A stretch of DNA of 64,000 nt. It comes from Symsagittifera roscoffensis. Taxonomy: Eukaryota > Xenacoelomorpha > Acoela > Convolutidae. The stretch covers positions 7,083,624 to 7,147,623 of the forward strand of contig NC_087071.1 in NCBI RefSeq assembly GCF_963678635.1, in the 5' to 3' direction. The notes under the pieces were generated by a model. It was not told the origin of the DNA, searched no databases, and saw only the letters and a list, made by a program, of their open reading frames with translations. The first letter of the stretch is position 1, and every line of letters begins with the position of its first letter. Positions 45,201 through 57,365 of this stretch are shown piece after piece. The position numbers and the translations under genes were made by a program.

Positions 45201-48200
45201 AATAACTAGCAATACGGTTCTCTCTTTATTCAATCTTATCTATGTATTAGACAAAAATTCAATTTATGTGATATGAAAACGTCAAAACAATTAACTAAGG
45301 TCGATTTCGTATCGAACCAGAATCTTTTGATAATCTGTGATAACGAAAAATTGATGAAAATTTTGTTGTACTTAGAAACTCAACGGTTGTCATTGTTGTT
45401 TGCTCATGAAGACGCTAATCAATGAGCAGCTAACTGCCGGAACTGAACCTTCTTTATGATAATATCCCTGTTTGGAAACTAATTTTTTCATTCACGCCAG
45501 CAAAAAGCGTTTTCTAACAAAAATCGTTTTCATTCACGCCAGCAAAAAAATTTACAAACTAATTTCCAAGTTAATGAAGATCCAAGGTGAGGATCCTCAA
45601 TACTGATTCCCTAAATGTAATTGTTTCTTAACTTATTTTGAAGATTAAACAATCCAAACCAAGAGTTGACACTTTTTTTGTTTATCACAAAATTTTGCGA
45701 CAGCATTGTTTTCAAACATTTTAAAACATGAGGGACAATTTTTTTCAGTCGCAAAAATTTTCTAGACTTAAGCAAACAAAACTTAGAAACTGCAAACAAA
45801 ATTGGATTTTTTGTGTCTAGAACATAGTTCATTCACAACGACCGTTTTTGCACAAAAAAAAACATTTTCCAATTGTGTGATTTTCTTGAAGCCAGAAATT
45901 TTTTAAATATCAATTTATATGAATCAGAGGACCGTCATGAAAAGAAGCCGTGGTTTTAAACCATCTTTTTTTGCAAAAAATCACTTGGCTAGCCGTTATA
46001 TAAAAAATGTCGATGTTTGATACATTAATAAGTGAAAATACTACACTACTTAAATGGCGAGCCTCCGTTTATCAGTAAGATTCCTGCTTTACAACCTGCT
46101 GGTTTTCTCATGTGACTAAACCCAAAATTTTGAGGCGAAATTATGCAACAAATAAAGCTAGACAAACAAATTTATACAGACTGTGCCATATTGCTATTTT
46201 TACAATTTTACACTGGAAAAAACGGCTAGTTCTAAAGTAAAGTTCTAGTTTCGTTGGTGGGAATGGTGTTATTAGCGATTTTTGTCATCCCAGGCACGTA
46301 AAAAAAACAAGAATAAAAAAACCGTTGGGATTTTAGCGGAGTACCACAGTACATGTTTTTGGGAGTTTTTTTTAATAAGTTTCGACAAGCCAACAATAGT
46401 TCGCTGCTAACTGTTAAATCTTGAAAAAGATTTTAAGTTCAAATCCATGAAAAATTTTTACTGAACTTACTTTTGAGAAAACTGCCAACTTGGTCTTATA
46501 CCCAATTGTTTTTTTCAAGAGAATTATGTTTTTCATTGCAGCGCCAAATCAATTGCGGCGATTTATCTTGTATATAAACTTCTTCGGAAATGACGAAATT
46601 TCTTTTGCGAAGATTAAAACGAAAAACTTCTGATCATAAGCAATATAAAACATATTTATGTCCAAATCATAAAACCTAAAAATATCTTTTTGTTAGTTTT
46701 TTGTGTAGTTATTTGTGTTTTAACTTGAGACTAGTTCTTTGAATAATTCGATCTGGGAGAAGAGTTATGCGCTATTTACACTATTTTTACTGCTAAGCGT
46801 GAGCTGTAAGAAAAAATCAAATCAACATAATTGAATCGAAGCAAACTAATTGTTCAAAAGAATGCCCTTCAACTTGAAAAACAACTCATTTTTTGAAACA
46901 GCCTGAGGTGTAAATATTGTTTAAAACTCATAAACAAATTTGTTTTCCTAGTAATCAAAAGCAATCTTTGATACCTTTATAAGCAGTCAGATGATTCAAC
47001 GTTTTAACTTCAAGCAGGGTTTCTTATACTAATTATCAACTGTTCAAAATTGAAGTGAGCTTTAAAATTTGTATATTACTAGCTATTGGACAGTCGGAAA
47101 ATTTCAAAATTAGTTCGGATAGCAGAAATTTTGTATAGATTGTAACCATTTTTCGAAATTTATTCTAATTGGTGAAATTACCAGAAAAAAATACATATAA
47201 AGAAACATTGCGGAAAAACGATATTTTTTTCAACTAGTTTACTTAGTACCAAAAAAAATACAATTTTGCAAATTAAAAAAATTGTTATGAACAGTGTTTC
47301 AAACAAAGTGACTCAAAATTTAAATTTTTTGATCTCAACAACAAAGCTTCAATTAAATTTGAAAAAAAAATAGATGAAGAGAAAATTTGGTAAAAATAGA
47401 AAAGCATTTGCTAAAAAATAGTTTTTCAGATGAAAGCCAATTTCTGCGATTTCCTTTTTTCAACAAATCTCATTAAAGTTTATCCATTTGTTATCCTTAC
47501 AAGTTGTGTACCACTTATGTCATTAAAAATGTAAATCGCAGCTCGTTTTTATACTATTTTCAAGGCCACTCTCCACTTTCTACTAATCTCAGATCTTAAA
47601 ATTGGAATAAGGTCATGAAATTGTAGGTCGAGCCGTAGATTTCATTAAAACTTGCCCGAATTCTACTTGATATAATTAATCTAATTTTGTTTAGTAAGTT
47701 TGTAAACAATTGTTTCAAAATAACTCAATGGTTCGTAAAAGTCATTTTAAAAAAGTCATTGAGAAAGAGTTCCTAAAGCAGTGTTTGCCTCAATCAACCA
47801 GCATAGTATAAAAACTTACAAATTGACCTTTGATCTGTCATTTTTTGGGCAAGTCATCCAAAGTCATTTGGTGGATAAATTTAAAATATGATCTCTCGAA
47901 TCAGGGTAAAAATTCGCCGAAAAACTTCCCAATAACAGAACCTAAACAGTTTTAGGTGATTAACTTTTCTGTGAATGCACGGGTTTACCTGCATAGACTG
48001 TTGATCATGCAATTCCATAATTTAGCTCTATCTATAAAAATACTAGTCACACAAATTTGATAATTTTTTTTAAAAAAGGTGAATTGAATTTTTATAGAAC
48101 TTTTGTCTTGTTTTGTCTTAAAAGTCGATGTAATGAACTAAATGCAAAGCAATAAAAATTGCCGAAAAAGCTAATCATACAACATCCTTATAAAAAAAAG

Positions 48201-51200
48201 TATGACCAGCATTTTTTCGATGGCGACTACAGAAACTTTTCAGAAAAAAAAAATTGAAATGAACCCAAAGCTTTTATTGTTTTTTTTTTATTGCAAATCG
48301 AGTTTTGTAGTGAAACAAACTTTTTTCATAAAAGAAAGTTTTGTGTGCATTACGTAGTCCAGAATACACAAAAACAGGATTTTTTTTCTGTTTATCTTGA
48401 TAACTTTTTTTCAAAAACATTAAAAACCCTATTTCTTTTGTATTGTATTTTTATGCTCTGATCAATGTCTGATACTTTAAATTTTCAAATTTTGAAAAAA
48501 AATCCTGGATAGTTTTTTCCCAAAAACTAAAAATTGTTGCATTCAGTATATAATTTGTGATGAAAGCTCTTATCGAATGCTGGTGATTTCCATTACATCC
48601 AAAAATGCAAATCGATCAAACTATGGTTTTTGTCATTTGTTTTTGGTTACGAACACATCCCATAAGTTGTGGGAAATTAATTTTGACAAATAAACATTTT
48701 TTTTGACTTATGGCAAAAAGATAGTCATACAATGTCCATATAGAAAAAATCACTAATCATAGACTTTTCATGCACTTTACTATACTTCTGGAATCGCATG
48801 AAAAGTGTATGATTAGCATTTTTTCATATAAGAAAATTGTAGGACTAGCATTTTTAGTCAACCCGGTTGACTACCCAATAGACTACTTATTAACAGATCC
48901 TAAATGGTTGCAAGGGTTTAACTTTTTTGCGAATGACCACTCAATAGACTACTTAATAACAATTTCTAAACTGTTGTAGGTGCTTAACTTTTTTGCTACC
49001 TTCTTTTTGTGAAAATTTGAAAAAATTTTGTTTGATCTTCGAAAACAAACATTGTCAAATAATAACTGTTGTAGTATAGGTTTTGTATAACTAATGCAAA
49101 ATAATCTGCTCGATTAGTTATCTGATGTAGTTTTTTATTAGTCTAAAAATATAAATAGTTTTTTTTTTCTGACATTTTTTACAGCACATGCTGTTCGATA
49201 ACAAAATGTACCTTTTTCCCAAGTAGTTAAGCAGTATTTTGAGCAATTGGTTTGGTTCAAGTCAAATTGAAAATATTGATGCGCGGATGTAGACCACCGT
49301 TTGTATAGGCACCAATAGAAATCTTGTAATTAGTGCGTTTTGAAGATCTTAGTTTGAATTTTTCTTTCAAACTGATCCCCAAAAAATTATTTAAGTTTAA
49401 ATTACTATATGATATGTTTTATGAATTCTTTCATCTTTCTGAAATCATGTAACAAATATTGCTAATTGGCGACAACGAAATGCATCTTAATAATTTTTTC
49501 AGCCTAAAGACTAAAATCATTCCAAAACAGCTCCATGATTTCCCATAAATGTCTGATTGCACTTTCATATTTGGTCAATTATGCTCTGTAAATTGAAAAT
49601 TTCATTCTTATTCCTCTCTTTTAGTTGCATTTGTCGGTTGTGAACACAGCAGTTGATGTTTTGGGAGCTGTGATGGTTTTGGCGAATACTATCGTGACGT
49701 CATTTCTCATCAAGGAAATCGTGAGGAGGAGAAACCGAGGAGTTACGAGACAGAGCAATGAATCAAAGGCCAACACTGTAAAAATGGGCGGATATAGTAT
49801 TTCCGAAAGCTACAGCTTTTGTTTTTAATTGCTTTCATTTAGCGAATTCGTTTGAATAGCCAATTATTTTTAGCTACATTTTTAATTTTTTTTATGCTAA
49901 TTTCGGCCGAGTGTTTAAACAGTCCGCAAAAATATTTGTACTCAACAAAAAAGGAAAATTGTAATTATTTTGAGAGAAGTTTTTGGTAAATTGGGGTGAT
50001 TGAATTTGGGTCTAACTATGTTAAATTAACTCCAGTTGTGACAAAAAAGCATCATTTTTTTTCCAGTTTTAATCGTATGCGTAGCGCAAGTGGAAGCTCA
50101 AACGTCGTCTCACAAAGGGTTCTACATTAAATAGAGGCTATCTAATTGTTCCAGGCTAGCTAACTTTGAAACTTCGCCTGCACGAAGTTTTTCCATCATT
50201 TTTAATATTTTTTTTACATTTTTTCAATTCTACCAAAAACTACTTACTAGTCCTTAGCAAATTTTCTACGCGTTGCCCTGATAAAAACAACCTGGTTCTT
50301 GTTTGTGTTTCCGACTGTTTTTTACTCAACTCAAAATAACTCAACTTGATATTTTTCATGAAGTTATGAGCGTATAAAGATGGTCAATTTGGCCAACGTG
50401 TCAGAATCGTTCCAAGGAGGCAGGCTCTTCTGCTTATTCAAAACTTTGCTTCGTGAATATTTCACTTGTTCCTTACATAGCGTTTAGGAGGATAATTTAA
50501 AAAAAAACAGTTTGAAATTTTTTTTATTGTTTCTGATAAATAAAGTCTGAATATTTTAAGTTTGGAAGTAAAGATTGAAAATATAATCCGAGACTGAAAT
50601 TTTCAGAAAAAACTCTTTTCAGAAAAAACTCATCGTTTATTCTTTATAAAGTTCTTCATAGAACTTTTCGCCCTGATACGAGCAGTCCTGTTCAATTATT
50701 TTAAGAAGTTTTTTCAGATATCATGATGTTAGGAAATTGTAATTTTCAAAACAAACGTGCAATGTTATGTAAAAAAAAACACACTACTTCAGAATTTGAG
50801 GAAACAAAGTTCACTATGATAAAAATCTAAAGTTCACCGACATACTACTCTGACTTAATATCAGTGCCACTTTGCTAATATGAAAAAAAAACACTTTATT
50901 TTGAAGAAAATTGGAAAGTTACGAGAAGATGTTTATTTTCAGGTTGATTGTTGGCGGCGCAAAAGTAGCATTAACGGCTGCAGGGTTGAGGGTAGAAGGA
51001 TCGGACTCCTGTAGTTAACTGTATTAACTCAATTTGATAGGTTTTACAACTAGCTGAAAACTAGCCAAATTAGGGGTAATTTATCGCAAAAATTTGCTAT
51101 TGTGTCATTGAAAATCTATAATTCATCGATGACGATCGCTGTTTTTTTTCGGATTTTATCGCTAGTTTTCATTGTAAGCTCAACTCGGGAGCGCAATTTT

Positions 51201-54200
51201 TCTAATAACGAAGAAAAAACTTTCTGTTTGAAAAAAATTGGAACATTACGAGAAGATGTGAATTCTCGGGGGAGTTGTTAAGGCTCAAATTATAACAAAA
51301 ACAAGATGTAGAAAATTTTTGTTCAAAGCCTAATTGAAAAAAAATAAAATCAACTTACCATTTTTTTTTAAATTTAAGTTGAGCGCCTTTCTGGCTACAA
51401 TGAATAAAGCTGTATTTATGAGAAAATAATTTTTCCCCAAATTAATTCAATAGTAAATAATTTTTCAATAGCTTAAGTCTTTTAGAAAAAAAAGAATGCG
51501 AAAGAATGAGTAACGCAGTTCTATTAAACCAACCCTAATTGCTGCTTTGGGCGATGAGTTAAAACGCAGATAGGACTGTTCATATCAGTTCGGAATTTCA
51601 ATATCAGTTCGGAATTTCAAAAATTTCGATCGATTTTTAGAATCTGTCGATGATTTTTTTATCTGAGCAATATATAAAACATGAAAAACGAAAAAAGATA
51701 CACTTTGGATTTTTCTATTCAGTTTTTTCACTCAGAGATCTCCCCTCTTCCGCTAAATTCTAAGCACAGTAGCGGTATTCTAAGCAAAATTGCGTTATTG
51801 TCTAGTATTGTAACAGTAACGTCGAGTATCTTGCCAATTTTTTACATGGAAAGATTTCCGAGATGAACTGAATCAAATTTAATAGCACCAAAAATGACGC
51901 GTATTAGCTGTAACAACTAAAGAAAATTTGAGCTTTCACGTAACTTTTGAGTTTTCTGTTTTATACGTTTACTGGTAGTGCGTATTTTTAGAATTTCAAG
52001 TTTTTGAACACTTTTTCATTCTTGACATCTTCAGAAACTGTTAAAAAAATAATCGCATGTTCAAAACCGTTGCACTTTTAAGCTCAACACATGATGACTT
52101 TTGTATTGGGAAAAATAAAAACTACTTAAAACTACGGAATAAATGCGAAGAACTGTCAAGAATTTATCTTTGTTTTCGGAATTGGAAACAAAAGTTATCT
52201 ATGTATCTGAGGTTATAACGGACCTGCCTTGCAAAAAAAGGAAACGAAAAATCCAGCTTTTTTCAAATGGAGTGTTCAACCTTTGTCTCTAAAATTTCAA
52301 CATAACAAGTAAAAAAAATTTTTTTCTCAAAAACATCACTTAGGTGTTTTAGCCAGAATCTCGCAGAAAGACTCGTCGCTTTTTGAATATTAACGCTATA
52401 CATTGTTTATAGTAATCTAGAATGCCTAGAATACATCTACGTTGAAAAAATTGTTGATTGAAAACTGAGACCTGTTTTTTGACATTTTTTTTATCAAATA
52501 AAACAAAAAGTCGTTCTGGGTTTTTGAAATGATTATTAGATATTTGGTTATGAGTTACGTTATTGGCACAGACTTTATGATATACATGCAAATTCGTTTT
52601 CTAGAGTTTGTTTGTTTCACCATAAAAACGGTGTTGCGACTAATTTTGACAGACGTCAAATCAACGTCAAATTGTTTTCTCTCAATCAAAAAATACAATC
52701 ATGTTAAGTTCTATCAACTTGAAAAAAAGTTTCAAAAAACGACGACTTTTTGTAAAAAAGCGGACCGTGCAATTTTGATGTAGAAATGGCATAGATAGTT
52801 TTCTTTCTAATGAGTTGTTTATCTTCAAATGCTTTTGGTTTCTGCTGTCTAAAAAACTTATAAGCAGATGTTCAAAAAAATTGTCTAAAAGGTTCAAACC
52901 TAAAAATTAATTTAAAATGTTTGCTGAACTTTTTTATGTACAATGACGGAATAGCAACTTACGCTCTTTTTATGGAGATCATCGCGGACTTGCATTATTC
53001 TTTCTTCAATTTGAGTTGTTTGCATACAATATAGGTTTTTTCCCAGAAACAATTTGAGACCATTTTTTTGCGCCGAAGTTTTTCAATCTACGTTCTGTTC
53101 TACTCAGGCGACCAAAATTTTCAGAGTAAAGAACCTGCTCAGTACTCGGAAAAGTCCGATTGTTGAAAGCTCCACTGTTTTTGGAAACTTTGCATTTTCT
53201 AAAACAAACTAACATATCTGAGATAAAGAACTCATCAAAAAAACCGCCTATGGGATAAGCGACTAAGATTTTTTTGCACGAGCGAGTACGCCTGTACTTA
53301 CACAGAAAAACCATTATGGGCTTGCAATTGTTGAATTTTGGTCAGTTTTTGGAAACGGTTTCATTACCCAGAAATTAACCCACTAAATCTGAGATTATGG
53401 TTTTAGTAGAAAAAGCAGGTTATGGGAATTTATTCTGCATGAGCGTTTTTAAGTTGAGTGGAAAATCCTATTTTTGACATTTATACCGGTTTTGGAAACT
53501 TTTTTCCAAAACCAAATTCTGATCATCATCAAGTTTTATGACATTTTAAGGAGTATTTTATGACATTTTAAGGAGTCGAATCGAAAACACAAGATCTAGA
53601 AAAAGCTTTTGACTGAGAGGATTTTCACCGATTTCAATTGAAAAGCAGCTATGGAGTTAATAAATGCCTATTTCGAGTTTCTGATTCGTTTTAGGCATTT
53701 TTAAAATTTTTCTCGACAACTAAGCCATTGATTTTTTTAATCACCCGAGTTCAATCGGAAGAACAGTTTGTGGGTTTTTCTTCTGTGTCATTTTTTCATT
53801 TCTTATTTTAATAGAGAAACTATGCTGTAGACTTTTAAGGCGGTTGTTTTGTGTTTTGAGTCGAAAAAAAAACGACCGATGCAATGTAGGACTGGTATAA
53901 TTTTTTAAATGGCAAAGCTTCAATGACTTCTCGCTGTTTTCTTTGATTTTTTTTTCAATGTTCACCAAGATCATAAAAGTCAAAAAACAAATGCAATTTC
54001 ATTTAGACACAAGTTGAGATGTTTGTCTAAATAATGGTTTATAATTATGGCGCAGTTTGAGAAAATTTTTGGAGATAATTTTACTCGTTTTAGGTCACCC
54101 GTGTTCTTGCAATCTACAGCGTCATCTACTCGCTTTTCGGAGTCATTCAATACGCGTTGATGTTGCCAATTCATATTCGTGTAAACGAGACGACATTTTT

Positions 54201-54321
54201 GCTAGGGGGAGCCGCGTATTTAAGCTCTGCGATTGCCCAAATTGTGCAGGCCCCCATTTTTCTTTTCATCTCATCCATGCGGCAAGCACTCCTGAAAACA
54301 CTCGTCAGAAACGGACGCTGA
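39241..54321 (+). CDS. Seven-transmembrane GPCR, rhodopsin-like but divergent, four exons
   Basis: Exons: 39241-39505, 43554-43840, 49625-49777, 54094-54321; GT-AG introns of 4.0, 5.8 and 4.3 kb; phases 1, 0, 0. The product is 310 residues. Likely helices: TM1 28-53, TM2 61-86, TM3 about 105-127 ending in the DRY motif (LLSFDRYIAIKYA, 124-136), TM4 147-169, TM5 186-211, TM6 236-260 and TM7 270-294. N-glycosylation sequons are at N11, N171, N181 and N266. Departures from class A: no Cys in the second extracellular loop (171-184), so the usual TM3-loop disulfide is missing; Cys95 lies 34 rather than 25 residues before the DRY Arg; and NPxxY in TM7 is replaced by APIFL (288-292). There is no Cys in the short tail. 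The layout recalls invertebrate peptide receptors, but no ligand can be inferred. The exon 3 donor ACT|gtaaaa was chosen because it joins in frame to the TM6 exon (VTRVLAIYSVIY). Confidence 0.85.
39506..41020. other. Receptor intron 1, left part
   Basis: This is a very T-rich intron with no exon or repeat terminus that I can support. Open frames here (for example at 40409-40615) are poly-Phe artefacts of T runs. Confidence 0.45.
41024..41342 (+). repeat. Rep-A copy heading a tandem array
   Basis: It begins gttccgactttcgatacgaa with the end hairpin, then gactttttaactagccattt, gggggtttaaagattgcc, acgcgcgatatgtttcgcgc, acgcgtaagcggag and gttggttgaaagaagcttat. It is similar to 16605-17130 for its first 330 bases. 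Its distal half continues in the array to the right. Confidence 0.75.
41343..43150 (+). repeat. Tandem array of roughly 507-bp units
   Basis: The word attttgatctg recurs at 41343, 41849, 42356 and 42883, giving units of 506, 507 and 527 bases and a partial fourth ending near 43150. Each full unit contains tttggacttttaataaaaag, the palindromic gaaaacgttttc, cagctacacttcatgttc, then the distal half of Rep-A (gaagcttatttgcc, taatatggcgtgtgggg, gctccataaacc and the tail hairpin cagggctctgccctg). The identical 66-73 residue minus-strand frames (CFKNCLWSRQKKLF) are repeat artefacts. It lies in receptor intron 1. Confidence 0.92.
43150..43310. repeat. Fragment of the foldback family seen at 55.9 kb
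   Basis: acgaggcaaaactaagcgca, ataggcgccca, gagacaagtctttaaa, ggaacgatcaaag and agaagaacaaa occur in the same order as in the complement of 55930-56128. One end has been lost. It abuts the tandem array. Confidence 0.55.
43911..43965. repeat. 16-17 bp tandem repeat beside receptor exon 2
   Basis: Three or more copies of agccaaaaacacagc-like units begin about 70 bases after the exon 2 donor. They are short and degenerate. Confidence 0.7.
43966..47980. other. Receptor intron 2, unassigned stretch
   Basis: AT-rich intron. A 22-base word, ttttcattcacgccagcaaa plus aa, is present twice near 45485 and 45528. The open frame at 44875-45144 has intron-like composition and no recognisable domain. Nothing else is supported. 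Confidence 0.4.
47985..48870. mobile_element. Rep-C element, second copy
   Basis: The left end cgggtttacctgcatag and the right end ttagtcaacccggttgac mirror the 35198-36055 element. The interior shares catgcaattccataa, gatggcgac, attacgtagtccagaataca, atgtctgata and gaacacatcccat blocks. It has no coding sequence and lies in receptor intron 2. Confidence 0.55.
49778..54093. other. Receptor intron 3
   Basis: Mostly unassigned AT-rich intron. At 50355-50700 there are decayed Rep-A blocks (gttatgagcgtataaagatg, cagaatcgttcca and a tail ttcgccctgatacgagcagt). At 51580-51620 a 20-base word (atatcagttcggaatttcaa) is present twice in tandem. The open frame at 53006-53314 (minus) has no family resemblance that I can see. 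Confidence 0.45.
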
Positions 54322-55925
54322 TTTTTAGCGATATATGCTCTTGCAAAAAATAGCAAAAAAATCTACCGGATACCAAATGAATGGCTTGAATCGAGACCTG
54401 AACAAGTTTATTTATATGGACCTTCCAAGAAAACAATTTTAGGCCATCCCTTGTATTCCTCAAGCATGAACAATAATTTAACCTTAAATATTTGTTTTCT
54501 TTTTTTACAAGAGAATCCGAATTAGCTAAAAAATATATTCCTGTTTTCTATTTATTTTTTTTCTTCAAAATTTAAATTCTGTTGTAAGCACAAACGGAAT
54601 CCAGCAGCGAATTTCAAGATTGAAATTGAAATTTTTAGTAGTTTACCAGCTACATATACAACGCCAAAAGCAATATATTATGCCTGGAGGGAAATCCTAA
54701 AGAGCAGTACTGCTCATCGAGTAGGATATCCTGGAGAGTAAAAATTATTCAACAAACTAGCTCAAGCGAGAGGCTCTTTTCTTTTAAAAAAAATAAGATA
54801 AACTCGGGACATGCAATTGGGGTCCAAATTAAATCGTCGTCAGTTTATCAGCTAGAAAAACTTGAACTGCCCAAACTCTCTTACGACTTTTATTTTGCAT
54901 GTTGTGCAATTTTTTGAAAACATTTTCCGTTATTGCAGCACAAAAGTTTTACTTGATTAAAAATGTGCCGAAAGAATCAGATCAAAAGGTAGAAAAAAAT
55001 ACAAAACCCCGATTGCTCCTTTTGCCCAAAGACTAATATTGACATTTAGCTGCTACAAAGACTTTGTTGAGGATATAAATGCTTGAAAAAAAAAGTTTTC
55101 GGCAGAATAAATCGGCCTGAAAAAAAAACACAATTTTTAATGGAACTTCAAAAAAAAAACGTTCATAATAACAAACTCAGCCATAAAAGACCTTAAATAG
55201 GATTTTAGAAAAATGTGAGAATTGTTGTTATTTATTAGGTTTTTTCCTTCTGACAATAGAACAGAGAGAAAAGTTGAAATAGAAAAATCATACTAATGAA
55301 AATCATACTTAGAAAAAATAAATGATAATCACTTTCTGCTTAAGCATCATAAATAATTTTTTCATTTTTTATGATAAACCGCACTGATAAAAATTGTTTT
55401 TTGATTGATTCAATTTGATTTCAAATTGAGTTTAAATCCATCCAAATAAAGTCACAATAAATATTTGTGAAAATGGGATTTATCAATTTAAATCGATCTT
55501 TCCTGAGATTTTTGGATCGATTTAAGTGTCTTAAGAAACCATTTAACTCGTTTTGGATGGATTTTCGAACTAACTAAAATCCATCCGATTCTTAGTTAAA
55601 TCCATAGAAATCTTACCAAAAATCAGATATTTTGAAATCGAATTAAATTTTTTTTAAACTAAAATTACAAAATTATGAAATTAAGAAAAAACTCAAATAT
55701 TATATTCTCGACTTTTTAGGTAAAAAACTTGCATCACAGATACATAGAAATTATGACAAAAGTCAAAACGGATCAGCAAAAATTGTCAAAATGAACCAGT
55801 TTTTGGTCAAAAAACTTGCAATTTTTTTTAATGTTCAAAATATACAGTTTTTTAATCTATTTTATGATTTCTGTTTTTTTGTCTACTCGGGACCATTTTG
55901 CTTAATTAAGAGCATACTGAAACTA
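54322..55925. other. Intergenic, 3' of the receptor gene
   Basis: It contains the receptor 3' untranslated region, whose end cannot be placed, and AT-rich DNA with scattered ttaaatcc/ggatttaa words near 55430-55620. No gene was found. Confidence 0.35.
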
Positions 55926-55929
55926 CTTC

Positions 55930-56128
55930 ATTACGAGGCCAAACTGGGCATTTCATGCATTGTAAGCGTATTCTGCAACAAGGACGCTCCTTTTGTTCTT
56001 CTTTTGTTCTTTACTTTCCTTTGATCGTTCCAACAGACATTTAACATTTTAAAGACTTGTCTCTGGAATCCTGAACTTACAGACAAAAAATACGCGCCTA
56101 TTCCAGTGCATAGTTTGGCCTCGTAATG
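55930..56128. mobile_element. Foldback element with 17-bp exact ends
   Basis: cattacgaggccaaact at the left is the exact complement of agtttggcctcgtaatg at the right. The interior contains gttctttactttcc, gatcgttcc and aaagacttgtctctgg, also found at 43150-43310 in the other orientation. It is a non-autonomous DNA element or MITE and has no open frame of note. Confidence 0.65.
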
Positions 56129-56136
56129 TTTCAATA

Positions 56137-57365
56137 TGCTTCAGTACAAGGCAAAACAGCGCATTGAATAGGCCACAATTTGGTGTGTGTGTTTCTCTTG
56201 AATTCAGAGATTCCGGAATCCGCTTACAATTAAAAAATAACCGATTTGACTTTGTAATTATGTGTTGTCACAGTTTTTCTATTTTGCTGGCGTAATTTTA
56301 AGAAACTTTTTAATTTTTAATTACATTTTGAACTATTGCTTCTGATGTTTTTATGACAATGATTTAGATTCGTTTGAGTGTTATCAAAGCTCTTGTTCCA
56401 CAATGACAAAAAAAGCTTAAGATTGATGTCAGTATGGAAAAAAATCAAAGGGTGCAATCCATTGCGCATCCTTGTTTAATTTACATCCATAGCGCATGTT
56501 ACCTTTTTTTGGGAAATCTTTGCATATTTTGAGCTCAAAATTTGGTCTGTTTAAAATATTTTCTGGACAAAAAACTCTTTCAATTTTGATAATTTTTTAT
56601 GTCTTCCGTGCATGTTTTTGAGCTCAAAAACATGCAACAAAAACATAAAAAACATCAAAAATGAAAGAGTTTTTTGTCAAGAAAATGGTCTAAACAGAAT
56701 ATGCTCAGAATATGCAAGGATTTCACAAAAAAGCTAATACGCGCTATGGATGTAAATTGAACAAATATGGACAATGAATAAATGCAACACAAACACGAAA
56801 CTGTTGAAATTTGAAAAAAAAAAAATCAATTGAGTTTGATTTAAATTCATTTTAATCCCCTTGAAACTAAAAAAAATAAATTAAGAGTAAAAATTAGATT
56901 TAGGTTGATTTGTTCTAGCAGGTTCTTAAGATCAATTTATATCATTTTAAAACAGATCCTAATCAATCTTAAGTGTTTCTATGTAAAAATTGTACTTTTT
57001 TATGTTCAAATCGATCTCAATTGCACCCTCAATTTTCCCATACTGATAGCAGTCTTAAGCCTTTTTTTGTCAGTGCGGGAACAAGAGCTATGATAACACT
57101 CAAACAAATCGAAATCATTGTCATAAAAACATCAGAAGCACTAGTTCAAAATATAATTTTACAATTAAGAGTTTCTCAAAACTACGTCAGCAATGTTGAA
57201 CAACTGTGACAACACATTCTTACGAAGCCAAACCGGTTATTTTGTTAATTGTAAGCGGATTCTGGAATCTCTGAATTCAAGAGAATAACACACACCAAAT
57301 TGTGCGCCTATTCAATGCGCTGTTTATTTTGTACTAAAGCATATTGAAAGTAGTTTTATTTTGCT
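56137..57365. repeat. Long inverted repeat, arms about 310 bp
   Basis: The left arm 56137-56440 and right arm 57045-57365 are complementary with perhaps 80-90% identity over their whole length. Shared words include caatatgctt, cagcgcattgaataggc, gaattcagagattcc, gaatccgcttacaatt, gtgttgtcacagtt, cttctgatgtttttatgaca and gagtgttatca. The outer ends resemble the foldback element next to it. The roughly 600-base spacer holds a second, separate palindrome. A transcript through this region would form a long double-stranded stem. Confidence 0.85.
56474..56763. repeat. Nested near-palindrome, arms about 140 bp
   Basis: It is centred between 56622 and 56623 on a perfect 24-base palindrome (56611-56634). 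The arms share atttacatccatagcgc (inverted as gcgctatggatgtaaat), tttgcatattttgagc-like, and aaaaaactctttca-like sequence (inverted as tgaaagagttttttgtc). There is almost no loop. It lies inside the spacer of the larger inverted repeat and is probably a later insertion. Confidence 0.85.

Noticed and set aside
53006-53314. 102-residue minus frame in receptor intron 3
   Set aside because: No recognisable motif and intron-like composition; nothing joins to it in phase.
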